Source: Devosia insulae DS-56
GTDB lineage: Bacteria > Pseudomonadota > Alphaproteobacteria > Rhizobiales > Devosiaceae
Reading direction: 5' to 3'
Assembly (NCBI RefSeq): GCF_000970465.2
Contig: NZ_LAJE02000257.1
Location: forward strand, 1 to 64,000
DNA length: 64,000 nucleotides
The position numbers and the translations under genes are program-made. The notes under the pieces are model-generated. The model made no database searches and was not told the origin of the DNA. It saw only the letters and a list, made by a program, of their open reading frames with translations. Numbering within the stretch: the stretch's first letter is position 1; each line of letters begins with the position of its first letter. Positions 8,806 through 16,173 of the stretch are shown piece after piece.

Positions 8806-9075
8806 ATGGTCCACGATCCGAAATCGCAAGACGAAGTTCGCATGTTGGAAGAGATGGCTCGGAAGCTCGATTCCGTCATCGTCGAACTGCAGGAGGTCAG
8901 CGGGCTCAGACGGGAAATCCTCGCGAACGCCGTGTTACTGCAGACCCAGATCGAGGGCCTCGATGAGCGGATTACCCAGTTTGGGGAAGACCTCACCGTC
9001 GCGATTCAGTCGGCGGCAAGGCCTCGCCCCATTGATGGGGTTCCTGGACCGGACAGCATCGCGCCGAAAGGCTAG
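8806..9075 (+). CDS. small coiled-coil protein, 89 aa
   Basis: ATG at 8806 preceded by AAGGAGG at 8786-8792 (spacing 13, slightly long). The open frame extends further upstream, but that part is not protein-like and lies before the ribosome site. Residues about 8-65 have a heptad pattern (VRMLEEMARKLDSVIVELQEV, then LLQTQIEGLDERITQFGEDL), predicting a single coiled coil. A Pro-rich tail follows. No family recognised. It sits about 100 bp ahead of the XRE-type regulator and may be part of the same mobile segment. Confidence 0.55.
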   Translation: MVHDPKSQDEVRMLEEMARKLDSVIVELQEVSGLRREILANAVLLQTQIEGLDERITQFGEDLTVAIQSAARPRPIDGVPGPDSIAPKG

Positions 9076-9124
9076 GGACGGTCCAGTTCCCTTCAGGCCA
9101 AGCAGAGCTACCTCCGGGCTCCCA

Positions 9125-9167
9125 ACGTTCGACAGCTATAGCTGAACTAGCAGTAGCTCTTGAACGT
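9125..9167. promoter_or_regulatory. candidate operator upstream of the XRE-type regulator
   Basis: A perfect 12-bp palindrome CAGCTATAGCTG lies at 9133-9144, and an outer dyad ACGTTC (9125-9130) / GAACGT (9162-9167) encloses it. The cluster ends 11 bp before the TTG start at 9179. Such a location fits autoregulation by the downstream helix-turn-helix protein; this is inference. Confidence 0.35.
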
Positions 9168-9178
9168 CGGAGACCCAA

Positions 9179-9724
9179 TTGCCCACCCATCGCACCGCGA
9201 CGACGCCGTCTGATCTCGCCATGTTTGTCGCCAAACGCATCGACGAATTGCGCCATCGAAAGTCGCAACGCGCGATAGCTCACATCGCAGGTCTGCGACA
9301 TGCCAACATGCTCTCGGCGATCAAGACGGGCGACGCCAAACTCCCGCTCGAGCGCGTTGGTGACCTTGCACGCTCGCTCGAGTGCGATCCGCACGAACTG
9401 ATGAAGCTTGCACTCCAGCAGTTCCATGACGCTGGCGTAGTGCACCTGATTGAGGAGGCGATGCGGGGTGGCACGCCAAGGGTCAGCGTGTCCAGCCATG
9501 CGACACCAACGGCGGACCCCAAATCTGAATTAGAGAAGATACTCGTCTGGGCGATCGCGCTCCGGGTAGAAGCAGGTCGCATCCGCCATGATCTTACGAT
9601 TGCTCGCCGTCTCTCGACGACGGTTCAGTCTCGAGTGGAGAACTCCGAGAAGAGTTTGAAGCTGGTGGCCCACGAGCTCGACGAACTGCTGAAGCAGGCT
9701 CGGAGAGCCTTGGGCGAGAGGTAG
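9179..9724 (+). CDS. XRE/Cro-like helix-turn-helix regulator
   Basis: 181 aa from a TTG at 9179 with GGAG about 7 nt upstream; an alternative in-frame ATG is at 9221 and would cut into the DNA-binding domain. Residues about 12-80 resemble a lambda-repressor-like fold: FVAKRIDELRHRKSQRAIAHIAG, the recognition-helix region NMLSAIKTGDAKLPLERV, then LARSLECDPHELMKLAL. This is the common pattern of phage/ICE regulators. The C-terminal third is helical and probably dimerises. The gene is followed by a good rho-independent terminator (9890-9921). Probable role: control of the adjoining integrase module or of itself. Confidence 0.75.
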   Translation: MPTHRTATTPSDLAMFVAKRIDELRHRKSQRAIAHIAGLRHANMLSAIKTGDAKLPLERVGDLARSLECDPHELMKLALQQFHDAGVVHLIEEAMRGGTPRVSVSSHATPTADPKSELEKILVWAIALRVEAGRIRHDLTIARRLSTTVQSRVENSEKSLKLVAHELDELLKQARRALGER

Positions 9725-10063
9725 GAGTCGTTGTGGGCTCGCTCGAAAGAGGCTGTGCGGCCGTCGTCGGTGCGACATCAGGGGCCGAGTTAAGCCGGTC
9801 CGACCTACGTGTCGAACCGATCGTCAACCGCAGCCAAACCGAGCCCGTGCGGGGAACCAAGCGCTCTTTAGGGGAAGCGAAGTCCTAGGGCATCCCCGCG
9901 GGGATGAAGGGGATGCTTTTTGGCGCCGCGATCATCCCGGATCTGGATCCACCTGTTTGACGCGCCCAGAACTGCGCTCGGCGCGCGATCGGTCGTTTGG
10001 TCAAAGCCCACCCATGCAGCGCTATATCGAAGGCGCAAACCGCGATTTCCAACCGGAGAGACC
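9725..10063. other. intergenic stretch with terminator
   Basis: About 340 bases with no gene. It holds the terminator at 9890-9921. The rest, from about 9930, is the leader of the Cys-cluster gene; an open frame there is continuous with that gene but lacks a ribosome site and protein character. Confidence 0.5.
9890..9921 (+). terminator. rho-independent terminator after the XRE-type gene
   Basis: Stem GCATCCCC (9890-9897) pairs with GGGGATGC (9909-9916) over an 11-nt loop, followed by TTTTT at 9917-9921. An alternative fold is the perfect palindrome CATCCCCGCGGGGATG (9891-9906). The orientation fits termination of the upstream regulator transcript. Confidence 0.7.
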
Positions 10064-11071
10064 ATGACCCCGCAAACACCCGCCCAAGAGCGCTTTCGTT
10101 CCTTGGTGACAATGACGAAGAGCGTAGCACGCGAACATCTTATAAAAGAGGCGGACTATGTGAATACGAAATGGTTCGAGTATCGATACACGGACCCCTA
10201 CAGCGCCACCATTCTATTTGGTCGCCACTACAACGCCGCCTTGAGGAGGTTTGTCGAGAAATATATCAATATAGACTTTGGGCCGCACGTGAGAGGAGTA
10301 GACATTCCGGCAACGGCGCCGTCCCGTGAATTCACCCAGCTGTGGGTGGCGAGGCAGCATGCGGATGAGGTTCAACTCCCTTACGATCAATACATCTCTC
10401 ACTGCCTCGAGTTCGCCGTCGGACGTAGCGGACGAAAAGTGGCGGCTCCCCGTCCAAATCAACTGCGGCCCACTCACAAATCAGACATTGCCTGGAAGTT
10501 CAAATTCGCGGAGAAGTTTGATGACTATGAAGTTACCTTTACGTCCCGCCTTAGTTCTTTCCAGCAACTTCGCGTGGAAAATTATCACTCTCTGCCTGCG
10601 CAGCGCGGCCAGTTCGAACACATGAAGCAAATCGCCGCCATGGGGCGCCAGTCGTGGCTTCGCACAGCGGAACATTGGAGTGTCGAGCTAAGGTTGCTTC
10701 CACTTCGGGCCTTTCGAACCGAACTCTCGATAGACCAAATGCGCGGCATCGTAGTCGACGCCCGCAGGGTGAAAGGCGGACTCACATCGACTGCAACTGC
10801 GCTGTCGAAGTCATCTGTTGCTCTCTGGCAGTCGTGCTTCGGCGTCCCCGGCGCACAGCGAGAGTGCGCCCCCTGCTGTGGATGCCCACAAGCAGAGGCG
10901 TGCGGAAAGATGGCGGAACTCGTCATCAAGGCGGTTGCCCGGGACACCGGCACCGAGGACCCGATCCTGGAAGCGAAGCGAGCCGCCGGACGCGCAAGAA
11001 CCCGCAAGTCTCGCCAGAAGGCGAAGGCTGCCGGGGCATTAAGTATCACCGCCGGAGCGCAGGAACTGTAA
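10064..11071 (+). CDS. hypothetical protein with C-terminal Cys cluster, 335 aa
   Basis: Start at the ATG at 10064 (MTPQTPAQERF), preceded by GGAGAG at 10055-10060. No family recognised. The protein is soluble and basic. Residues about 270-290 contain five clustered cysteines (CAPCCGCPQAEAC) of a kind that can bind zinc or an Fe-S centre, and the C-terminus is rich in Arg, Lys and Ala (GRARTRKSRQKAKAAG), which suggests nucleic-acid contact. It lies just upstream of an excisionase/integrase pair, so a mobile-element accessory role (replication or recombination) is a reasonable guess. The stop codon falls inside the left arm of a 14-bp inverted repeat. Confidence 0.65.
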   Translation: MTPQTPAQERFRSLVTMTKSVAREHLIKEADYVNTKWFEYRYTDPYSATILFGRHYNAALRRFVEKYINIDFGPHVRGVDIPATAPSREFTQLWVARQHADEVQLPYDQYISHCLEFAVGRSGRKVAAPRPNQLRPTHKSDIAWKFKFAEKFDDYEVTFTSRLSSFQQLRVENYHSLPAQRGQFEHMKQIAAMGRQSWLRTAEHWSVELRLLPLRAFRTELSIDQMRGIVVDARRVKGGLTSTATALSKSSVALWQSCFGVPGAQRECAPCCGCPQAEACGKMAELVIKAVARDTGTEDPILEAKRAAGRARTRKSRQKAKAAGALSITAGAQEL

Positions 11072-11127
11072 CGCGACCCTAATTTGATATATATCCATAC
11101 ATTAACAGAAGTATAGGGTCGCGTTAC
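11068..11127. repeat. perfect 14-bp inverted repeat with AT-rich spacer
   Basis: GTAACGCGACCCTA (11068-11081) and TAGGGTCGCGTTAC (11114-11127) are exact reverse complements separated by 32 bp of AT-rich DNA (TTTGATATATATCCATAC...). The left arm overlaps the stop codon of the preceding gene. There is no T-run after it, so a simple terminator is unlikely. It could be a recombination-directionality, integrase-arm or replication site belonging to the element. Confidence 0.65.
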
Positions 11128-11327
11128 ATCGACCGTCCGGCGGGGATGGTGGTCCGGATTGCTGCCGAATACGGGCGGTTGCTGTCACTCAGCAACCGCC
11201 CGGCTAGCTATGCCGCCGCCCGGTGCCCCTAACAAACGCGATGCGCAGCACTATTTTTCGACTTTCTGCTGCATCCCATCGATGGACCGCTATATCGAAG
11301 CCAGACGAAGCAACCGGCTGGCCGAGA

Positions 11328-11747
11328 ATGCCGCAACACACTGACATTGCAAGAGAAACAGCTCCTGTCACGCTGGAACGCGCGTGCGAACTGTATTTTG
11401 GTGGTGCCATCAAACCCGCGACCCTTATGGCAGAAGCCCGACGCGGCAATCTGCTGCTGGAGAAAATCGGTCGTCGCTTCTTCGTCAGCCTTGAAGCCGT
11501 GACGGAGATGCGAAGCAAATGTCGAGTGGACCTATCGGAAGAGGGCCGAGGCTCTGGCTTCAGCCGGAACGGAGGAACAGCAATGGAAGTGTCGAGGCGT
11601 CGCGATGGGTTATCCGGGACGGCTCGATCAAGCGCAGCACTGGCTGCGCTCCAGCAGACCGTGCAGCAGCTGAGCGTGCGCTCCAAGAATACATCGCCGA
11701 AAAGCACGAGCCGCGTGACTTCGGCGGCGCGCCGTCGCGGACGTTAA
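11328..11747 (+). CDS. excisionase-like helix-turn-helix protein
   Basis: 139 aa from the ATG at 11328 (MPQHTDIARETAPVTLERACEL). Residues about 14-62 (LERACELYFGGAIKPATLMAEARRGNLLLEKIGRRFFVSLEAVTEM) have the layout of excisionase/MerR-like HTH proteins: a start helix, RRG-N-L and a wing with GRRFFVS. The C-terminal 75 residues are encoded in a frame overlapping the integrase start by 229 bp. From memory, mobile elements of related bacteria carry similar overlapping tails (SALAALQ..., SPKSTS), so I keep the full length. It would direct excision with the integrase. Confidence 0.65.
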   Translation: MPQHTDIARETAPVTLERACELYFGGAIKPATLMAEARRGNLLLEKIGRRFFVSLEAVTEMRSKCRVDLSEEGRGSGFSRNGGTAMEVSRRRDGLSGTARSSAALAALQQTVQQLSVRSKNTSPKSTSRVTSAARRRGR

Positions 11748-12694
11748 TCCTCGATGTGCTGACGCTCTATGGGAGAGATGTCGTTCCCGGCCACGCCAGG
11801 CCAAAAGAGACCGGCTCTCGGCTAGCTCGACTGGGCGCGTGGTGGGGTGACCCCAAGCATGCCATGCAGACGATGTCCCCGCCCGGTCGCCCAAAAGCGA
11901 AGATGACCGGCTACGTCTCTGACGTGGGTGCGCCGTCGTGCAATGCCTATGTTGCCCATGTCGGTCGCAATCGAACGGCCAGCATGGACCTTGAGCTATT
12001 GAGAGCCGCCATGAACTACGCTGTTTCGATCCAAGTTCTCGAGAAAGCCCCGCCGGTCTCACTCCCCAAAAAACCGCCGGCACGGCAGAGATGGCTGACC
12101 CGATCGGAGGTCGCCAAGCTTCTATGGGCTGCCCGTCGAGGGACGCGGTCCTCAAACGGGCGTTCGGGTGAGGCAGACGACTGGCATTCTCGCCGACACT
12201 TGGCTTGTTTCATGTTGGTTGCCGCCTACACGGGCAGCCGCAAGCAAGACATCTTGAACGCTTGCTTTGAGCGTCGCCCGGACCATGGGCACATCGACCT
12301 GGACAACGGGATCTGGACACGAAAGGCCGAAAGCAAGCGGGCGACCAAAAAACGCCAGCCCACAATCCCACTGCCTGGGCCGCTACTTGCGCATCTTCGT
12401 CGTTGGCGAAAGAACGGCCAAGCCTTCGCTGTCGAGTTTAACGGGCGGCGTGTTGACCGGATCGACAAGTCATTCCGCCAGTTGGTGCGTGATTGCAGCC
12501 TAACCGGCCAGGTCGTGCCACACACTTTCAGGCACACCGCCATCACTTGGGGGATGCAGCGAGGTATCGATCCGTGGGTTGCGTCCGGCTATTTCGGACT
12601 TGGTCTGCAGACGCTCCTTGAAGTCTACGGCCATCATCATCCGGACCATCTTAAGGAGGCCGCATCAAAGATGGCACGTCCGAAGCCACGCTAG
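11519..12694 (+). CDS. tyrosine-type site-specific integrase
   Basis: 391 aa. Catalytic residues of tyrosine recombinases are visible: R241 (AAYTGSRKQDI), H335 and R338 (PHTFRHT), and the nucleophile Y370 (LLEVYGHHHPDH). The N-terminal part (PRLWLQPERR, RWVIRDGS, RAAAERALQEYIAEKH) is an arm-binding region and is typical of this integrase subfamily, which supports the ATG at 11519. The position usually held by a second His before the Tyr is occupied by GYFGLGLQ, a variation seen in this group as I know it. The nearest classical attachment target is tRNA-Pro, 3.1 kb downstream. Confidence 0.92.
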   Translation: MSSGPIGRGPRLWLQPERRNSNGSVEASRWVIRDGSIKRSTGCAPADRAAAERALQEYIAEKHEPRDFGGAPSRTLILDVLTLYGRDVVPGHARPKETGSRLARLGAWWGDPKHAMQTMSPPGRPKAKMTGYVSDVGAPSCNAYVAHVGRNRTASMDLELLRAAMNYAVSIQVLEKAPPVSLPKKPPARQRWLTRSEVAKLLWAARRGTRSSNGRSGEADDWHSRRHLACFMLVAAYTGSRKQDILNACFERRPDHGHIDLDNGIWTRKAESKRATKKRQPTIPLPGPLLAHLRRWRKNGQAFAVEFNGRRVDRIDKSFRQLVRDCSLTGQVVPHTFRHTAITWGMQRGIDPWVASGYFGLGLQTLLEVYGHHHPDHLKEAASKMARPKPR

Positions 12695-12778
12695 ACCTCC
12701 CCGCACCATCGTGTGCAAGGCCGAAGGCCGCGCGGGCGAGCGAAGCGAGTAGTCGGGCTAGCGTTGGATGTCAGTCAG

Positions 12779-13447
12779 TCAGGCAGCAAGCGCCCTGGAC
12801 AAACCCGTGCGGTTTAGCCAGTCCACCCAGCGATGCAAGAAGGCGCGAAGGCCAGCTTCGGGAATACGAATGACATGTAGCCCGACGAACTTGCGATCGA
12901 CCCGGTGCTCGCCCATCAATGCGATCATCTCGGCATGTTCTCGGTAGGTCGATCGTCCGTCAGCACCTAGGTAGGCAATAACCCCGTGGGCTAAGCCGTT
13001 GCGCAGAGCCTTAACCATGGTTTGCGCCCCAACAGTTGCAGCAGCTTGGGCGGCGTCTTCTGTGGCGAGAGAGGCGACAATCTCATCGGGCAGACCATTC
13101 GCCAAATTCAACCGCTGCCCGTGGTAGTGGTAGCGCCACCCATCAGCGTCATCAAAGAAGTCGCAGTCCCGGAAACGAACGCCTTCAGCAAAGATACGCT
13201 GCGCTCGTGCAGCAAGATCGGGATCAATGAGGCGGTCATCGGCAAAACCTTCATCTCCTGTCTGTTTCAATAACCGTTCCACGGGCAACACGATCATCGG
13301 GGTTGCGAGAGACAGCAGGAAGGTTGTCGTCAGCGGCCCTCCGTAGCCGCGACCAGATCTGCCGTCAGCGACTGCTGGCCATAGTTCGTCGAGCAGCGCC
13401 AGACAGCGATCTGGCAACTCTAGGCTGTAGTGTCGCGGATTTCCCAT
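12779..13447 (-). CDS. HEPN-motif protein (candidate RNase), 222 aa
   Basis: ATG at 13447 with GGAGAGG upstream. The central part carries RNGLAHG (R149 to H154), matching the R-x4-6-H signature of HEPN nucleases, with the polar N after R that is usual in active HEPN RNases. The surrounding sequence is helical (AAQAAATVGAQTMVKALRN before; EHAEMIALM after). HEPN proteins are frequent toxins and antiphage RNases. No MNT-type antitoxin gene is adjacent; the divergent neighbour is a DUF429 gene. The HEPN call rests on the motif alone. Confidence 0.6.
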   Translation of the reverse strand: MGNPRHYSLELPDRCLALLDELWPAVADGRSGRGYGGPLTTTFLLSLATPMIVLPVERLLKQTGDEGFADDRLIDPDLAARAQRIFAEGVRFRDCDFFDDADGWRYHYHGQRLNLANGLPDEIVASLATEDAAQAAATVGAQTMVKALRNGLAHGVIAYLGADGRSTYREHAEMIALMGEHRVDRKFVGLHVIRIPEAGLRAFLHRWVDWLNRTGLSRALAA

Positions 13448-13535
13448 GATGACCTCTCCACCTGCTACAGAATCCCCTTACGATTGATCGGTCAACCGCG
13501 CGACCCATGTCCCAAGCGCCAGGGAGCTTCTAATC

Positions 13536-14342
13536 TTGCGAACATCAGTCGTCGGCTTCGACTCCGCCTGGACCGACAAGGCGACCGCACCCGGTGCCGT
13601 GTGCGCGATACGACGGTTGCCGGATGGTTTGATTTTCGAGCCGCCTCGCCTCGTCACCTTCGCCCAGGCACTGGCCTTTGTGCGTGCGGAACAGGTAATG
13701 GCTGAGCACGTCCTCGTGGCTCTCGACCAGCCGACCATCGTGCCGAACGCTGCCGGCTCTCGGCCCGTCGACAAGATCGCCGGCTCCTTGGTCTCATGGA
13801 TCGGCGGCGGCGTGCAGCCTGCCAACCGCTCGAAGATCGGTATGTTCGACGATGCAGCGCCTGTATGGAGGTTCAAAGCCGAGCTGGCCGCCGTCGAGGA
13901 TCCGGAGGGCGCTCGACGCGCCGCGTCAGGCCTATATCTGATCGAGGTATTCCCAGCACTCGCTTTGCCGTCACTTGTTCCTGCACATTGCGGTAGGAAG
14001 CTCGGCGCAAAATACAATCCGGCACGGCGGCAGACCTTTCGACTAGATCACTGGTCGGGTGTGCTCACGTTTGTTGCAGAGTTCGGGCTGGCTCACGGGA
14101 TCGGGGGGCTGACAGGTTGGGCCGAAGCGCACCGCTCGATTGCTGTGCCACGAAAGGCCGACCAGGATCTGCTCGACTCGGTCCTTTGCGCAATCGTGGG
14201 CCACCTCTGGCTCTTCGACAAACGCGACCGCCTACTCATGATCGGTGACGTGGCTGCCGGCTACATGATTACGCCGGCCGTTGGAGAGGCGGGTCACCGC
14301 CTCATCGCTGCCGCTCGCAAGCGAGGCGTATCTGCCCGCTGA
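13536..14342 (+). CDS. DUF429 family protein (RNase H-like fold)
   Basis: 268 aa from a TTG at 13536 with AGGGAG at 13521-13526. DUF429 hallmarks: GFDSAWTDK at the N-terminus, ALDQPT near residue 64, IEVFPALALPSL near 138-149 and DLLDSVLCAIVGHLW near 212. The acidic residues (D9, D65, E140, D212 and D215) are spaced like an RNase H-type metal site. Biochemical role unknown. It is divergent from the HEPN gene (88-bp shared promoter region). A 7-bp hairpin CCTTCAG/CTGAAGG (14344-14364) directly after the stop may terminate it against the convergent Nmad2 gene. Confidence 0.8.
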   Translation: MRTSVVGFDSAWTDKATAPGAVCAIRRLPDGLIFEPPRLVTFAQALAFVRAEQVMAEHVLVALDQPTIVPNAAGSRPVDKIAGSLVSWIGGGVQPANRSKIGMFDDAAPVWRFKAELAAVEDPEGARRAASGLYLIEVFPALALPSLVPAHCGRKLGAKYNPARRQTFRLDHWSGVLTFVAEFGLAHGIGGLTGWAEAHRSIAVPRKADQDLLDSVLCAIVGHLWLFDKRDRLLMIGDVAAGYMITPAVGEAGHRLIAAARKRGVSAR

Positions 14343-14418
14343 CCCTTCAGTTCTCATCTGAAGGCACTCCGTCGAAGATGGCACGTCGTCCCAAGTGAGT
14401 GGGGTGCCGGGTGCTCCC

Positions 14419-15018
14419 CTAGCAGAGGCGGCACCCAGGGTTCCGTTGACTCCCATCGCCATCCGCGAAAGCGGGTAGACCGAGCAAACGGTAAGTGTGA
14501 TCAAGCCACGAGGTGACTTCGGCTAGCTGCGTTCCAGACAGGGCGCTGCGCCTGTGCCCCTCTCGCGCACTGCCGGTGAAGTGAAGGTTCATAGCCTCCG
14601 GCAAGTCAGGCGCGTTCCGTCCGAACACCCAGGCACGACCAAACACCAGAGCGAACCTTCCAGACAAATCTCTTGAGACGTTTCCTGCGCCATGCACAGG
14701 GTTCGGAACCTGAACGAGCGCGGTGCCGTCAGGCGCGTAGATATTGTCGCCCTTAATTGATGTGTCAGGACGCTTGTCACGAAAGCGTTCGTCTCTCCAG
14801 TAGGCCTCAAAGGTCAGCTTTTCCTTAATGATACCCGCCCAACGGACGGCACGAGAACGGCGTCGAACTGTCAGGGACTCGAAGCCAATGACTAAGTCGC
14901 CCTCGTCGGCACACCGTCGGATAATAGGTTTGCAGATTGCCAAAGTGACGGCGACGCCCCCATAATTCGGCGCGCTGCCATCGTCGAATCGAACGACATA
15001 CCGGTAGGCGTCAACCAT
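14419..15018 (-). CDS. Nmad2-like nucleotide modification associated protein
   Basis: 199 aa. The N-terminus, YRYVVRFDDGSAPNYGG followed by TLAICKPIIRRCADEGDLVIGF, matches the pattern I know for nucleotide modification associated domain 2 (Nmad2): VVR.D.G.APN, LA.CKP.IRR and GD.V.GF. Nmad proteins were described by comparative genomics in phage and bacterial loci that make modified DNA bases; their biochemistry is unclear. It starts on the stop codon of the preceding gene (TAATG, 1-nt overlap), so the two are translationally coupled. Confidence 0.75.
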   Translation of the reverse strand: MVDAYRYVVRFDDGSAPNYGGVAVTLAICKPIIRRCADEGDLVIGFESLTVRRRSRAVRWAGIIKEKLTFEAYWRDERFRDKRPDTSIKGDNIYAPDGTALVQVPNPVHGAGNVSRDLSGRFALVFGRAWVFGRNAPDLPEAMNLHFTGSAREGHRRSALSGTQLAEVTSWLDHTYRLLGLPAFADGDGSQRNPGCRLC

Positions 15019-15665
15019 TAGCGCACCCTTTCTAAGTCATCCTGGGCGGCAGCGAAGCGGTCTAGGATGGCTTCGCGGTGCGTGTTTCCCGCAAGCCACA
15101 ACCACTTCTCGCCTATCCGTCGCCGATACGGGTAGGTGGACCCTGATCGCTCGAGTGCACCCTCAATCTGCGTGCCGGAGAAGTGATAGAAGGCCTCAAA
15201 GCGTTCTAGGAAATTGTCGATGGTGACCGCTTGACCACGTTCGCCACGCGCGCGCTCGAAGAGCACAAGCCCCCTCGACGCAAAGGCGTCGAACATAGGC
15301 AATGCGTGGGGCTGGAAGAGCCAGAATGCTTTGAGCGCAGCAGACCGCATTCTTAAGCCGGACCCCTGACGAAGCGCTTCGACTACGGCTGTCCAACGGG
15401 TGGTCGCGGTGAATACATCTCCGTCCCGCATCGGAGACGAATAAGCGTCGACCAAAACTGGCCACGACGTCTCATAGCTCTGCCTTAGGAAATTGCCGCC
15501 TTTTCCGCGCTTCAGGCTGTAGGCATTCAAGAACTCCAGCCAGTGACTCTCGCCGAAAGTCGACTGGTGCACCCGGCCGACAAGGAACGCGTCGTGCTTG
15601 TGATGCAGCCAAGTCTGTTCGGTAACTGCCCAATCCCACGGCAGGACATCCGCATGCGATCTCAC
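15018..15665 (-). CDS. uncharacterised protein coupled to the Nmad2 gene
   Basis: 215 aa using the GTG at 15665 (VRSHADVLPWDWAVTEQ), which has AGGGGGA a few bases upstream. The open frame reaches 15827, but that would place the start inside tRNA-Pro and before its terminator, so the longer form is rejected. Residues about 105-135 (LRMRSAALKAFWLFQPHALPMFDAFASRGL) resemble the helix-hairpin-helix glycosylase-like pattern in which a K/S-rich helix is followed by P-hxD. This is a weak similarity. Stop and next start overlap (TAATG), so it works with the Nmad2-like protein. A base-modification or base-recognition role is inferred from that. Confidence 0.6.
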   Translation of the reverse strand: MRSHADVLPWDWAVTEQTWLHHKHDAFLVGRVHQSTFGESHWLEFLNAYSLKRGKGGNFLRQSYETSWPVLVDAYSSPMRDGDVFTATTRWTAVVEALRQGSGLRMRSAALKAFWLFQPHALPMFDAFASRGLVLFERARGERGQAVTIDNFLERFEAFYHFSGTQIEGALERSGSTYPYRRRIGEKWLWLAGNTHREAILDRFAAAQDDLERVR

Positions 15666-15765
15666 ACCATCCCCCTGGGCTCGCTCGTGGGAGGGACTAT
15701 GCACGCACAACCACGGCAGGTGAATACGCCGGTCAAGGCGAACTCTGTCGGTAACCCTGTCGGTG

Positions 15766-15798
15766 TAAAAAACCCCGGCCTCGCAGGAGGCCGGGGTT
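15766..15798 (-). terminator. rho-independent terminator of tRNA-Pro
   Basis: On the minus strand AACCCCGGCCT (15798-15788) pairs with AGGCCGGGGTT (15781-15771) across a short loop, and a run of T follows (plus-strand A-run 15767-15772). It lies 4 nt past the tRNA-Pro CCA end and separates the tRNA from the Nmad2 operon. Confidence 0.85.
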
Positions 15799-15801
15799 GA
15801 T

Positions 15802-15878
15802 TGGTCGGAGTAGAGTGATTCGAACACTCGACCCCCTGCTCCCGAAGCAGGTGCGCTACCAGGCTGCGCTATACTCCG
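15802..15878 (-). tRNA. tRNA-Pro (anticodon CGG)
   Basis: Complete cloverleaf on the minus strand: acceptor CGGAGTA/TACTCCG, D-arm GCGC/GCGC with loop AGCCTGGTA, anticodon stem CCTGC/GCAGG with loop TTCGGGA (anticodon CGG, reads CCG), T-arm GAGTG-TTCGAAT-CACTC, discriminator A and encoded CCA. Its 3' end faces the island to the left, the usual geometry for tRNA-integrated elements. Confidence 0.95.
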
Positions 15879-16045
15879 TCAGATTGCCTCTGGACCCATG
15901 GTGCCGAACGCCGGGAGGGTTCGGCGGGTGGCCAGCGGCTAACGAGGCGCGTTATAGACTCGGTGCCGAGGCAACTCAAGCGCCTAACTGCGGCGATTTC
16001 CGATTGGTTGCGTCGGTATTGTGAAGCGTGTAGGAACGCGCGCGT

Positions 16046-16120
<75 letters not shown>

Positions 16121-16173
16121 GCACCTCCTGAACCGCCACACCCGCGAAGCCTCGGACCCCGTTCCGGGCCTCC

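Noticed and set aside
15666-15827. N-terminal extension of the Nmad2-operon first gene to 15827
   Set aside because: It would run through the tRNA-Pro terminator and start inside the tRNA.
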